64,000 bases of DNA from positions 17,700,001-17,764,000 of the forward strand of contig NC_088347.1 of NCBI RefSeq assembly GCF_036884655.1. The letters are read 5' to 3'. The notes below the pieces were generated by a model. That model saw only the letters and a program-made list of their open reading frames with translations. It was not told the DNA's origin and searched no databases. A program made the position numbers and the translations under genes. Shown in pieces: positions 33,583 to 45,975 of this stretch; position 1 is the first letter of the stretch; each line of letters begins with the position of its first letter. Source of the stretch: Musa acuminata AAA Group (Eukaryota; Streptophyta; Magnoliopsida; Zingiberales; Musaceae).

Positions 33583-34920
33583 TTGTTGAATATCTTTTCC
33601 AGACTTTCTCGATTTTTTTTTTTAAAAAGGCCTTCATGAAATCTGAAATTTCAATTTACTTGGTATCAAATTGATTTCATACTCTTTCACTTAATGATTT
33701 TTGATACACTTAGTCCCTTCATTAATGGAATTAATTGACAAATATATCTCTCGTGGTTTTCACTCTTGTGAATTTTTAATGAGAAATGAATTTGATTTAT
33801 GAAGTTTTACTCATGGATTATTTTCCCATGAATTCTTCCTTACTCTTCTCATGAAAGAAGAATTTTTATGGACTTTTAGTATATGATGATCACTTGCAAG
33901 AATAAGGATTTAATTTTGTATGGACATCTTGATCCTTTTAATGAATCCTTTCTCTTTATTAAAATAAAAGCTTGATTTGATGATACTCATTTATTACTTT
34001 GGATTTGACTTTGTTCAAATCCTTTCATGAATTTGGTTCTTAATGAATTCTTCCCTTACTCTTCTTCCTCTTCTTCTTATTTTTATGACAAAGGAAGAAA
34101 AAAACTTACATATCTCAAGAAGAACTAAAAATCTTTTGCTCATCTAAAGTAAAAATGTTAGCTTATCCAAAAGTAGTTATCATGCAAAGTTTTTCTAACT
34201 TGGATAAATTGGTGTTGAACTTACTTGAATAGTTTTTTTTTTAACACTTCCCTTGTTAAATGATTTCCTTTTTGTTGATGACAAAGGGGGAGAAATGTAG
34301 CAAATTGATGATAATGTGAAAAGAATCATAACATAAATGCTTGAATAAATTATGAATGCTTGAAATATGACTAGTTTCATCAAATACATCATAAATACTT
34401 AAAAAATATCAAAATGTATGATTGATTTCTATCGTAATGTGGCATGGATACTTGAAATTGTTTATTCTTAAAATCATGCTTGATTTCCTATCAAAATGAT
34501 ACATGTCTATCATTATGATGAGGTATCGAATTTATCATACTTAGTATCATATCTCGGATTGATGAATTGTCATCTTTTATCGTAAATTGAATCTTGCTAA
34601 ATTTCATATTTGAAATTTATATCATACATGAAAATGATGATTGTCTATCATCATTATATATTGGACTTAAAAATGGATGTCATGCCTTGACATCATTTGT
34701 ATTGTGATAAATACGTGGTATCGTATTTTGAGATGGTAAATCATGATTGGTATCATGATATGCATATCGATAAGTTTAAATGCATATAACTTATCGTTTT
34801 GATGCTTGAATTCAAAGACATTGAATCAAAGAGTGTCTCTTCTCAAATATGTCATATAGATAGGGGGAGTTAAGGTTAACTCCATCATCAATTGATTGTT
34901 GTTATCAAAAAGGAGGAGAT
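33583..34920 (+). other. Post-pol AT-rich tail and PPT of element C
   Basis: No gene. It resembles the ends of the A and B tails: GACAAAGGAAGAAA near 34086, GACAAAGGGGGAGAA near 34281, TAGGGGGAG at 34861, then AAAAAGGAGGAGAT ending at 34920. This shows that the A and B tails derive from the normal 3' region of this retrotransposon family rather than from captured DNA. Confidence 0.7.
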
Positions 34921-36246
34921 TGTTGAATCTCAGATTTTGATAATGAAATCAATTAGTAAATTATTTGATCAAATCTATATGTTGAGAAAAGTGTGCATGA
35001 TTAATTATGATAGTGATCAAAGCATAAAGTAAAATGAAGTACCAGAGTCAAGATCAATACTTCATTAGAGTTCGAGAGTTCGTCAAAAGTCTGGAGGTTC
35101 GTCGAAAATGCTGCCAGAATTGACTGAGAAGAAGCTCATTGGAACTCGCTAAGAAGATCGTCGTGAAGTCTAGGAGCTTGCTGAAAGTTCATTGGAAGAT
35201 TGTCGAGAGATCGTTGGAAGTCTACCGGAAGATTGCCAGAAGCTCACTAGAAGAAACCTAGACTTACCAGGCTTATTTTGTTTAGTGAATGCCTTAAAAA
35301 TTATAATTAGCACATAATTAGGGTTATGTTTGAGAGGTAATCTCATTAACCCTGTTAAGGGCCAACTAGGCCCATAATTGGATTGGTTTGGGCTGAATTC
35401 AAGGCCCAACCAGGTTGCTGGACCTTGTCTGGCGGTGGCACTACCAGACTAGGGTAGTGGAATCGCCTAGGGAATAGTCTCCTAGGTAGTTTGGGCATTA
35501 GTACCGCCGGCAGTTAATACCTGCCAAGCGATGGTACCGTTAGAGCTCAATATCCGAGACTTCGTCAAGCGGTGGTACCGCTCAGTACTAGCGATGGTAT
35601 TGCCCCACGTACTAGGCAGTACCATTGTCAGTACCCCAGAAATCTAGGATGAAACATTTTTTGGCTCCAATTTTGAAGTCATTGGGGCCTATAAATATCG
35701 CACCCTTGTCTGCATAAAAGGGTAACAAAGTGCAATCAAAGTGTAAAAAAAACTCTAAGTGTTGGGGTGTTAAAAATGTTATAAAAGTGAGAAGAGTCCT
35801 CCTTCTACCTCTTTTTAGCTTTATAATCATCCATAAAGATATGTGAGGCTTGTAAGGGTTATCTCCTAAACCCATGAAAATGAGAAAGTGTTATAAAAAG
35901 GTGTTGGTCTTTGCCTATTGAAAGAGGACCATTAGTGGATACCGGTGACCTCAACGGAGGATCGAAAGTGGATGTAGGTCACAACGACTGAACCACTATA
36001 AATTCTAGGGCGTTCATTCCTTACTACTTAATTTCTTTATTGTATTCAACTTTACTTCATTATAAACTGTCCAATCCCCTCTTCTCTCCTCATTCAAGAA
36101 AAACGAAATGGTTTTCGTCAAAATTAGATTTTATCGTACGAAGATTTTCTAACTGACGTAATTTTTTTGTTGCACTAATTCACCCAACACCCCCCCCCCC
36201 CCTTGCCCCTCGCTGCCCCCTCTTAGTGCCACTTTTGATCCTAAAA
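34921..36246 (+). repeat. 3' LTR of element C
   Basis: TGTTGAATCTCAG start, palindrome motifs at about 35430-35630 (GGCGGTGGCACTACC, GCGGTGGTACCGC), TATAAATA near 35690, C-run at 36190-36202. About 1326 bp. Confidence 0.8.
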
Positions 36247-37892
36247 CTTTCCTCCTCGATCTGATCAAAGTGTCTTGATACTCTTTCCAGTCTGGTTCTC
36301 TACTTCATTCTTATACTCTCTGAATTTTTCAAAAGCTTCAAACTTATACTTCATCAAGTATAAATATACATACCTTAAAAAATTATTAGTAAAAGTAATA
36401 AAGTAGGAGTAATTACCTATGACATAAATTGATATGGGTCTACATACATCAATATGTATGAGTTCCAACAACTCAATAGCTCTCTCTCTCTCTCTCTAGT
36501 TTCACTAAATGGAGAGTTGATCAGTTTTCCACGAAGGCAAGGCTCGTATGTTGCATATGACTCATAGTCGAATGGATCTAGATATCCTTTAGCAACTTTT
36601 GAATCCTTCCCTCATAGATGTGACCTAGCTTACTATGCCACAAGTATGCACTATTCATCTCATCTCATTTCCTCTTGGACACACTTACATTTATGAAATG
36701 TGGAGCAATGTCTAGCATAAATAAACCACTAATTTCTCAAAACTAATTTATATCCACTAACTTTCAAATATGAAATAAAAATAATATTTTTGATAATAGA
36801 AGGAATAAAATAGCATGCCTCTAATACAATAATAGCTCCACCAGGCAGATATATGGTGACCTTGCTAACAGCTACTACAGTAACTTTTTCTTCATTGCAC
36901 ATCTTGATGTTCATCTCACCTCTTGCCAATCTCCTAGGTCTTGCCAGAACCTACAACGAATTACAAATATGACAAGTACTACAAGTATCCAATACCTATA
37001 TATTATCATAAGAGTCTAACAAATAGAGACTAGTCATGAATGTACCTGAAGTTTCTCTAAGCTTCTGTTTCGCTCTCTCTGCAAGGTACTCTTTATAGTT
37101 CCTCTTTCAGTGCTCATCTTGGACGCAAAGAAAGCATTGGCCTTTGTCCTTTGCCGGGTCATTCTTAGCAACCTTTGCTTTACCCGATTTGCCTTTGCCC
37201 TTGCCCTTCTTAATGGACTTTTCTATCTTTCTTTCCTTTTTGGTCTCACTAGTATAGAGAACTAGCTTCTCTTTCTTGATAGTGTTCTTTGCCTCCCTCG
37301 ACATACTAAAGAGCTTAGGGAGAGTCATATCAAGCTTGTTCATATTAAAATTCATTATAAACTATGAAAAGAAATCTGGTGGGGACTAAAGCACAAGATC
37401 TACACATAGGTTATCCTCTAGGACTATTTCTAGACCTGTGAGTTTCTCTATCTACTCAATCATCATTAGGATATGGTTCTAAACCGGTGTCCCCTTAGTT
37501 ATCCTAGCATATAAGAGGCTCTTGGATATCTCTTATCGTTGAGTCATTTCCTATTCCTCAAACAGTTTGTGGACATGTAAAAGAATGGATCTGGCATCCA
37601 TCTTTTCATGCTATCTCTGTAACTCAAGAGTCATGGAGCCCAATATGTAACACTAAGCAAGGGTGGAGTCATCTATGTACTTCACATAGCGAGTGATCTC
37701 ATCCTCACTTGTCCCTTCCTTGGACGTAGGCATCATTATATTAAGGACATATGTGATTTTCTCTATTGTGAGAACAATTCTCAAGTTGTGGTACCAATCC
37801 ATATAATTCAGATCAGTGAGATGATTGACATCAAGTATGCCATGTAAGGGATTTGAAAGCGATATTTTTCGAAAAAAATACAGTGGAAACAA
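36247..37892 (-). pseudogene. Element E: minus-strand copia gag to integrase start
   Basis: On the minus strand, gag begins at 37892 (NHLTDLNYMDWYHNLRIVLT). It continues through broken frames (HEKMDARSILLHVHKLFEE) and gives [20 protein letters not shown] at 37355, a lysine-rich stretch, and a knuckle start [10 protein letters not shown] at 37107. A protease/pre-integrase piece lies at 36929-36729 (VTIYLPGGAIIVLEACYFIP). The integrase start at 36471-36265 reads ELIHIDVCRPIS, YFITFTNNFLRYVYLYLM and ENQTGKSIKTL, then SDRGGK, where it is cut at 36247 by element C. This gag is a different copia lineage from A-D (short gag with [14 protein letters not shown]). Confidence 0.82.
36479..36497. repeat. 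(CT)n microsatellite within element E
   Basis: About nine CT units interrupting the integrase coding strand just before the pre-integrase region. A simple repeat expansion in a dead element. Confidence 0.85.
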
Positions 37893-39427
37893 ATAACATA
37901 TAGATTTTATAAAAAGTAAACAACTAAGATATGGTATTCTATCTTAATCTGCTCCCACTATTTTTCTAGCAAGTCACACGACACCTTCAGCACATGAAAC
38001 GAAAGTCTCCGGCAGACTTCTAGTGGGGATCAAGATCCAATCAACATCTTAGTGTAACCTTGAGTGACTCGACCAATCACACTAAGCCTAAAAGGTAGGC
38101 AACTCTTACCGATCATAACTCCTTGTGATTCCCTTGTTATTCAACCTCCGAACCACCATGGTCTCGAGGGACTTAACCAACTATAATGTTTGGTTAAGTA
38201 AATACCATCGTTACAAGATGAGCCTGGTTTGATAATATACCCTCGAGGGATTCGACCAAGCATACCATGTCCTCAAGTCACCAGTGACATCTCTATATCG
38301 TAGGCAAGAGAGCGAATCGTGATATAGGTGAGCTTCGAGGGACTCGACTAACTCAACCTACATTGGGAATTAGTTCCTACTTATAACGATGAAAGGCCAC
38401 GTGGGTCAATCTGATTACCTCATATTTATTGACTTAATATTATCGAGAGATGGGATTTTGATTTGGTCTCCTAATATGACATGTCATACATATATATATT
38501 TAATATATATCTACATCGCATGCAAATATATATACATATATAGTATGTGTACAAGCAATCACACATCACATGAGCAATCACACCAGATGACCATGGACCA
38601 CAGCCTGATGTGATCAAACCCGAGCCATTGAGCCTAATCACTCACATCAAGATCTATATGTGCAGCGGTGTGTCTCCATGTCTTGTGATCATCCATCTCA
38701 TCCTCGTTAATTCCGTTAGTATCTCGACACATCTCCATGCGTCGCGATTGTCGGTCTCGATCTCGTGGGTCTCACTATCGCTTCCACACTCTTGTTACAC
38801 CTCCTCATGTGATTACAACTTAATCATAGGCACGCAGGCCCAACAATAAATGAGAAAAAAATTGGAAGCTCACAGGCCTCAATAGCAATAATCACATCAC
38901 ATGTACACACATTACACGGTCCATGATTATCCGTCTACATCATACATTACATGTACACATTATCATCATGCAAGACTACTAGATAATAATAATAATAATA
39001 AATTAATTTTTTAATTAATTGATATTTTCTAAAATTAGGGGCATGCAGTAAATTTTTTGAATTATGAAAGGCATTTTGATAATCTGGACAAAGAGGACAG
39101 AACTCAAAATATTTTAAATTTTGAGGGGGCAAAACTATCATTTGCCTAGAAAAACCCTAATCCCTTCTCCTTCTCCCCTGTTGTGTTGCGATCGCTACCA
39201 CCCTGCCGGCGACGGCCACTACACTAACGGTGGGTGCTGCCTCTACCCATGGGTGGCTCGCCCGTGGGCAATATGCCTATGGGAGGCTCGCTTGTGGGTG
39301 GGCACCCCCTTTGCCTGCTAGCGAGCGTCGTCCCTTCGGTAGTAGTGCTTGAAGCGGTGCTCGCAGCGAGCTAACGCCGCCCCAATGGGAGGACACCCCA
39401 CCAGATTTCTTTCACATGAACAACCTA
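37893..39427 (-). other. Long leader between PBS and gag of element E
   Basis: No gene. Read right to left: a GC-rich block (39,150-39,420), a TAA/TTA-rich stretch (about 38,980-39,020) and TA-rich microsatellites near 38,500-38,550. Near 38,070-38,350 there are four loosely spaced copies of a CTCGAGGGACTCGACCAA-like motif. At about 1.5 kb the leader is long for copia, so an insertion inside it is possible. Confidence 0.5.
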
Positions 39428-39439
39428 GCTCTAATACCA
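39428..39439 (-). promoter_or_regulatory. Primer-binding site of element E
   Basis: Minus-strand TGGTATTAGAGC, one base off the canonical TGGTATCAGAGC initiator-Met site, directly next to the LTR that starts at 39441. Confidence 0.75.
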
Positions 39440-39440
39440 C

Positions 39441-40884
39441 TTTAGGGAAATCTAGGGGAAACATTACATGTGTAGCAGAAGAACAGAAAATGAGAATCCC
39501 AAATTTCCCAAAAAGGTATTCGTCATCATGTGAAGATTAGTGCACAAAAAATCTATGAAACTTAAATCCATGTTTGAAATAGTTATATTTTTTTACCTAG
39601 GGAGATCGTATATCCATGAATCTTTGTAAATTTGTATGAGAGAATAAAGGAGGTCAAGCGCTCTCCTCTCTAGCAATGATCCACATAGCAAGGCTGTGAT
39701 GACGCTCCTCAAATCGCTACCCGAATCTCCATACCTACTATCTAAGGATGAGAATGAGATAGGAGAATAGAAGGTGGCAACTAAGAAGCATCTAGCTTAT
39801 GGGCCTTTAGTTCTCTCCTATTTATATATATTAACTTAACCCTAACAGATCGTGCCCTATTAGGTATTGGATCTTTATTTAACTACCCAAGCCTCTTAGA
39901 TTAGTGGATCTCAATCCAATAATCTCTCATTGGCTCTTATTGGACTCATCTATAGGATCCAATAATTTAGGGGCTTATTGGATATCCAATAAGATAGGAG
40001 CTTTGGCGGATATCTCATATTCAAACCTCTACTCATCATGATGCATACTATATGTGTGTGATCCTCTAGGCTCAATATCGAGATGGCCATGAGTCATATC
40101 TGTCAAAACTCCTTGCTCAGTCAATTATTATTTTCATCATAATTCACTCGACCCATCGACTTTGGATGTACTAGGCCACTACGTCGTAGTCCCCAAATGA
40201 TACAAGGGAATCTAATCCTTTGGATCTATCTATCCTTAGTTATCATGTACATATAGTCTCTCATCCATCTAATATCCTAGAGATTATATATCAGACATGG
40301 TGCTGTTAGGCCCATATGGTTTCTCTTCGAGTCTTGCTCTAATCGAATTCTCTCGGAGAACTCTTTCTCTCTTAATCTTAATGACCTTGACCAAGGATTT
40401 ATCTGAGCAAGAACACACAGGATATTCCTCGTATAATGTCGAGAGTGGATGATCCTCTATCGACACTCAATAGCCTTCGTAAGATTGGCTACCACTCCCA
40501 ATGATTGGCTGTACTAGATTTGAAACTTCTAAACCTATAAGTCAAGTATCAAAGAGTGGAGCACTCATATAGGACATCCTTAGTGTCTAAAGTCTAAGAA
40601 CTATGTATACTATTAGGACAATGGAATCATTATCTAACAATGAGGTATCATCAACTATCCAGCATTCTGTAAGCAGATCAATTAGTGAACTCATCTCCAA
40701 TGAGCACTTGCACTGTATCCCTAGTGTCCCCATATGAGCAGCTATGAGACTAGTCGTCTTCATTATATGGACGGGTATATAGTACACCAGATTGTCCGGT
40801 TATCTCGATGTCCCTCTCGAGGAACCTATGACTAGGATTATTTAGGAACTATGTTTAAAGGTGAATCGGTCTCATTATCGTGAT
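39441..40884 (-). repeat. LTR of element E (family F)
   Basis: On the minus strand it ends ...CCCTAAA beside the PBS. It contains a TATA-like TATATATAAATAGG near 39830 (reverse), and its text (GGATATCCAATAAG, CTAATCTAAGAGGCTTGGG) recurs on the plus strand at 41.5 and 49.2 kb. The left edge is firm. The right edge, about 40884, is where sequence of another LTR family begins. Confidence 0.7.
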
Positions 40885-41410
40885 CTTCTCGGTTGGTTCC
40901 GGCAGCACTTTCGATGAATCTTCGGACTCTCAGCGGACTCTCAAACACCCATCGAACTTTACTCTAGTAGACTTGTTTTATGTCTTCAAGCTATCGTAGT
41001 TAATCCTGCACATGTAAAACACACTTCGATCTAGATAATTAATCCTAAGCATCTAATCAAGTTGTCCGGCATGTCATTGGTCCCCCGACGCTTCGTCCAA
41101 TTCTTCGGAGCATTATCCTCTCTTGCGGCCTATTGCCCAATCGGCCAATTGACTCTGCAACTCCAATATCCTTGGCACAATCTCCACTATTCTTGGCCTA
41201 ATGCCCGAATCCACGGCTTGAAGCCTTCTGTCGATACGTCGACCGATCCACCGACTCGACGTCCAATCTTCTAACATGTTCCTCCGGCTCAACATGATTT
41301 TCCTATTTTAATTGTCTCATCCTGATCGAAGCATCCTGCATCACTCAAAACGTAGATTAAATCATAAACACATATCAAGTGGTTTCATAATCAAAATATA
41401 AGATTCAACA
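40885..41410 (-). mobile_element. B-type Sirevirus-like LTR fragment, reversed
   Basis: Minus-strand reading begins TGTTGAATCTTATATTTTG at 41410 and follows the first about 525 bp of B's LTR (ATGTTGAGCCGGAGGAACAT, GACTTGTCCGA-type text, GAGAAGATCACG). U3 palindromes and the rest are absent. It lies between two family-F LTR pieces of opposite orientation. Confidence 0.75.
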
Positions 41411-41842
41411 TTATAGAGATAATAATTCACTAAGCCAGAAAGAGTTCTAACAAGTATGATTCATAGCTAGCTCGATATTGGTCCTAGAGTGTCACACATA
41501 TATGATAAGTGTTGTGATGAGTAGAAGTTTGGATATGAGATATCCGTTGGAGTCCCTATCTTATTGGATATCCAATAAGCCTGTGAATTTTTGGATCTTG
41601 TGGATGATATCCATACGAGCAAGTGAGAGATTATTTGGTAAAGATACACTAATCTAAAATGCTTGGGTAGTTGGTTGAAGATCTAGTATCCAATAGGGCA
41701 TGATCAATTAGGGTTAAGTTGATAGAGACATTTATAAATAGGAGAGAACTAAAGGGGCATAAGTTAGACCCTTTTTGGTTGCCACCTCCTATACTCCTTC
41801 CTCCCTCTCCCCCTCAGTTGGCAAACCCAGTTTGAGGTATAT
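41411..41842 (+). mobile_element. Family-F LTR fragment, first piece
   Basis: Plus-strand F sequence: AATAATTCACTAAGCC, TTATTGGATATCCAATAAGC, TTTATAAATAGGAGAGAACT (promoter-like). It is interrupted at 41842 by the non-coding LTR element, and continues at 46423 and then 47841. Confidence 0.7.
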
Positions 41843-42288
41843 TGTCATGGACAAAGTTCTAAATAAGATGTTTAATGTAATACATATGTATGTTTGTGTC
41901 TTTCTGTTTATTCATGCTTTGCATAGCATGTAGAAGAATGGTCGAAGGCTTAATAACCCCATTTTAGTTGGGTTTGGTGGCCTTCTTAGGCTTGTAAATA
42001 AAGGTTGTGTCATGTGGACACTTGTGAGAGATACTCGGTCTATAGTGGACCATTTTGACCCTCTGTTATGCAATCATTTAGAGCTTGTAAAGTCTGTTTG
42101 TAATTTGCATTGTCTATGAAGTGTTTTCGGAAATGTTTGCTTATGGATCCCGAGTGAGACAATTTCTCTAACCCGTTTTCTCTTTTTAAGTTCTAAGGAA
42201 CTATAGGAGGTTTCGGGTATGCTGACCTTTGCGGACGGACACACAAGGGTGCCGCACGACTTAGGCAAAACCAGCTAAGTCCGTGACA
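41843..42288 (+). repeat. 5' LTR of the non-coding element
   Basis: 446 bp, TG...CA. It contains GGCTTGTAAATAAAGG, a possible polyadenylation signal (AATAAA near 41998), shared with the 3' copy near 46131. Confidence 0.8.
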
Positions 42289-45200
42289 TATGATATCAAA
42301 GCAGGACAAGCACTCATAGAAACACTTGGCATGTAAATGTGGGGGACCTAGTGGGGCTGTGTTGAGGGCAGTTAGCACGCACGACCGTTTGGGGGAAAAA
42401 TGGACATGGAGATGTTGGGAAAAGGAGTCGCTCGGAGGAGCGGGCATTTGAGATTGACATTCAGAGGAATGGTCAACCCTTCGCGCAAGAGGCACCAAGA
42501 GAACAAGCAATCTTGGAAGAATGCGTAGTGTACAAAGATTGGGATGACTGAGTTCGAGCTACGGCTCGACGTTGACAACCATACTTGATGGTGCTCAAGG
42601 CAAGCGAGGCGCTTGGTAAAGGATGAGACCATGTAAGGTGGAATGAGTTACTCAGCGACAGAAAAAGTTATGCAAGCTCATAGAGGTGAGGGGAATTGCT
42701 AACTCGAAGAATTCAGTACTCATGCAAGGGCTTGTATGCAGACGATGGAACGTTCGCGGCCATCCCAAGGTGACCGAAACTCGACGCCATGGAGCATTAA
42801 AACTTTCTCTTCAGCATGAGAAGGATACGTCCGTAGGAGGCTAAAGTGTGTAGTGAGTTCAGCATGTTGCTAGGCTTTGAGGGGTGCAGCGGGGGCTGTA
42901 TTGACGTGGAGTCATAATCTAGCAAGTGCATTTGCAGGAAGTAGAACAAATCACAGTCGTAAGGCGGAGTAGCCCAAGTGGATGGTGGTCTCCGAAACTT
43001 TCAGAGAGAAGGAAACGAAGATAGATATTGCTCCAACGAGATAGAAATCTAGGAAGGATAAGTCACGACTCTCTAGAGGGAGAATCATGTATAACATACT
43101 ACATATGTTGAGGAGTAGTACCTCAAAAACAATAACTCCACGAAGCTCAATGGACCGAGTGAGCAGCGAGGAGTCGTCACATGATCTCGCTTGAGAGAAT
43201 ACATTGGTGGATGCATTACAAGATCAAGTGGGGGAGTGAGTTAAAGCAACACAAATGAAGGCACACTTGGAGTCGATATGAAGATCAAAGACTCAAGGGA
43301 GGGCTGACCCATGGAATGGTGGGCGCAAGGGCCACCATCAACTCAATGCAAAACGAGGAGCAGAGTAACTTGGATGTAACTTGGTGAAGCACACAAGCCG
43401 CATGAAGTGAGCTGGCATAGAAGATGGAACATGGAGCGGAGGCACAGAGCTTTCCTTGGACAGAGGTCAAGGACATGAACTCTTGTAGAGGCAAGAGCAG
43501 GATCATGTTGTTCCATGGGTCCTTCATTCTAATGGAGCAGACTCATCTTGTATGGTGCCAAAGATGAAGGGAGTTTCTGGGCACATGCACTTTATCTCGG
43601 AGAAGCATTTGATGGAGGAACTAAGGTGACTCAACTTGCGGAGGCGAAGTTGGGTTCAGAAGGCCTTAGCACAAGGCAAAAGAACGCAAAGGCGGGTACT
43701 CGTAAAGAATATGCCACAGTGTTATCATTCAAGTTACTATGAAGGAAGCGGTTTGCAGCGGAGATTGTGTTGGTAGGGGCATAGGCCTATGATCCAGACA
43801 ATAGTGCACTAATTGCAGCGAAGTCGGTGGACTTCGGGAGCTACTAGGCGACAGACTGTCCTAGAGCGGTGCTTCATTTAGGTATGACCCAAGAGTGGGT
43901 GGATGAAGGTCGATTGCCAAAGGAGCGAACAAAATCGAAGGTGGAAGAGACCCTGCGATGTATTGGTAGAGGCCACGCATGGAGGGATCACAATTCGAGT
44001 TCATCCCACAAGGATCAGAATGCAATAGAGATGTCACCAAGAGGCGACATGGTGCAGCGGATCGTGGTGGAATAGTTTGTGACAATGCGATACACACAAC
44101 ATAGTCCCGTGAGGGACTATATCATACGAAGGTATGATCAGGAGCTACTGAAAGCTCCACTTCGGTGAACAACACGATGGTAAGAAGGGCTATGAATTCA
44201 AGGAGTGAAGGCCATGGTACCGTAGAGGCGGGTCTTCTATGCATGCATTGAGTTTTGCATCAGATAAAAGCCTTGGTTATCAGCATATAGGGGCTGTGTT
44301 CCACCAAGGGAAAAGTTTGAATACAAGTACCAGCGAGTCCCATGGGAGAGACTTGATCATACAAAGGTATGACCGAAGCAGCTGGAGAATTGGATTGCTC
44401 CAGAGCCCATATTAGCTTAAGGGAGCCCGGCAAGTCAAAGGACAAGGTCGAGTAAGCGAACATTGCTATTAAGGAAGCTAAGGAGAATAGAATCGGTACA
44501 AACCCTACAACATGATGGTAGAGGCCATGCATGGGAGTTACAGTCTGTCTTTCCATCGACTAAGGCGAACTGCTTGGAGAACATAAAGGTGTTGAAGTAG
44601 GGGGTCGAAAGAGGCGAGGAAGTAACGATGAGTCCAAAGGGACTTAGCTACCCAAAATCAAGCATCAGTTAGAATGGAGGTGGACTCGGAGAAGTGTCAC
44701 AGATACATATCTACTGATCATGAAGAAAAGAGATATAGATGCGAGACGACGGATAGTAGGGCCATGGGCATAGCAGCGCCATGGTACCGTAGAGGTGGGA
44801 CTTCCATGAAAGTCATTGATCCCTTGCTCTCATGGAGGGAGAGTGCTTGGTCATAAAAGGGGCTAAGGAGGTGGAGTATGTAGAGGCAAACTCCAAGTAC
44901 TGAGACAAGGCTGAAGGGTAGAGGCTAAGGAACTTCGTAAGACCAGTGTCAACGAGCTTCTCATCAAGATAGCCGAAAGTGAAGGACTTCGGGTCATGCA
45001 AGAGTGCATGACCAAGGAACGAAGCAGGCAGTACGCGGTCCTGTATCTTTGCTACTCAGTGGAGTAGGTGATCGGGTTGATAGAGAAGACGGTAAAATCC
45101 CAGAGACAACCAAAACTATTAGAGACTTACTCTAAGTTGGAGTAAAAACTTCTTGCATTCCAGAAGTTTGATGTCATTGAGAAGGTGAATCGCAGTAGCT

Positions 45201-45975
45201 AACTCAATGCAAGGAGTGCAAACACTTTAAGTGCTTCAGAAGTGTGAACAAAGAGCAGGCAAAGGTTAGTAACCAGCTCGATGCATGGAGTACAACCCTT
45301 GAGGAGGCGAGCAAAGTTAAGAAACCATTACCTTCTCAACTCTTAAGAGAATGGGCGAAACCGAGTACCATAATTCTCTTATCTATCCAACAGAGGAGCT
45401 CTACACAGGTTCAAAGACCTTTCGAAGATATTAGAAGATAATAGTTGTCAAATCCTCACCAATGGTGATTAGTGCTACTGAAAGTAGATTATCCGCTTTA
45501 TTTCCCAACAGAATGCTAATTGAAAGCGGAAGTGATGTAAATCTACTTGGAAGTGACAACTAAGTGAAAGAAGAGTCAATAGGCAAATTTTATGGAGGAA
45601 GGACCTAAAACTTCATAAGTTTATGAGGCGATGCTCGTTAAAGCTCCAACAAGCATCCACCCAGTTCAAGCAGCACGAGGCATTTGAGAGACTGATGCAT
45701 AGTAAGGATGGTCTTTTCCTTCATTTAAAGGATCCGCAGGAACCAACAGGGATCAACACAACTCAGACAACCCCACACTATAGTCAAAGTCATTGGCGAG
45801 TTGAAGCATCATGGCGGATCAAAGGTTCGACTACTCAAAAACAGCAGCGGAGAACAGTTGGGAGCCAAGAGGCACATTGCAGCTGGAGTGGAAGATTGAA
45901 GACTCAACAAAGGCGAAGAGTTGCAGTGTCGACAAAGGCTTCGATAAGGACGTTGAAGGAATAAGTGGAAGAGAA

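Larger units (their letters stand above)
29577..36246 (+). mobile_element. Element C: Sirevirus-like copia with PR-INT deleted
   Basis: 5' LTR 29577-30848 (TGTTGAATCTCGAA), PBS TGGTATTAGAGC at 30851-30862, internal gag-RT-RNase H, PPT AAAAAGGAGGAGAT just before 34921, 3' LTR 34921-36246 (ends GATCCTAAAA). No matching 5-bp duplication flanks it: CCTAG lies on the left and AACTT on the right. Its neighbours differ in orientation (D plus, E minus), so the locus was rearranged after or at insertion. Confidence 0.82.

Noticed and set aside
39121..39540. GC-rich open frames near the PBS of element E
   Set aside because: They run over the PBS and the LTR edge, so they cannot be a host gene here; they are treated as leader sequence.
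42193..42632. Minus-strand open frames in the non-coding LTR element
   Set aside because: No gag or pol motif and no conserved domain; frames on both strands of this GC-moderate interior look equally random.
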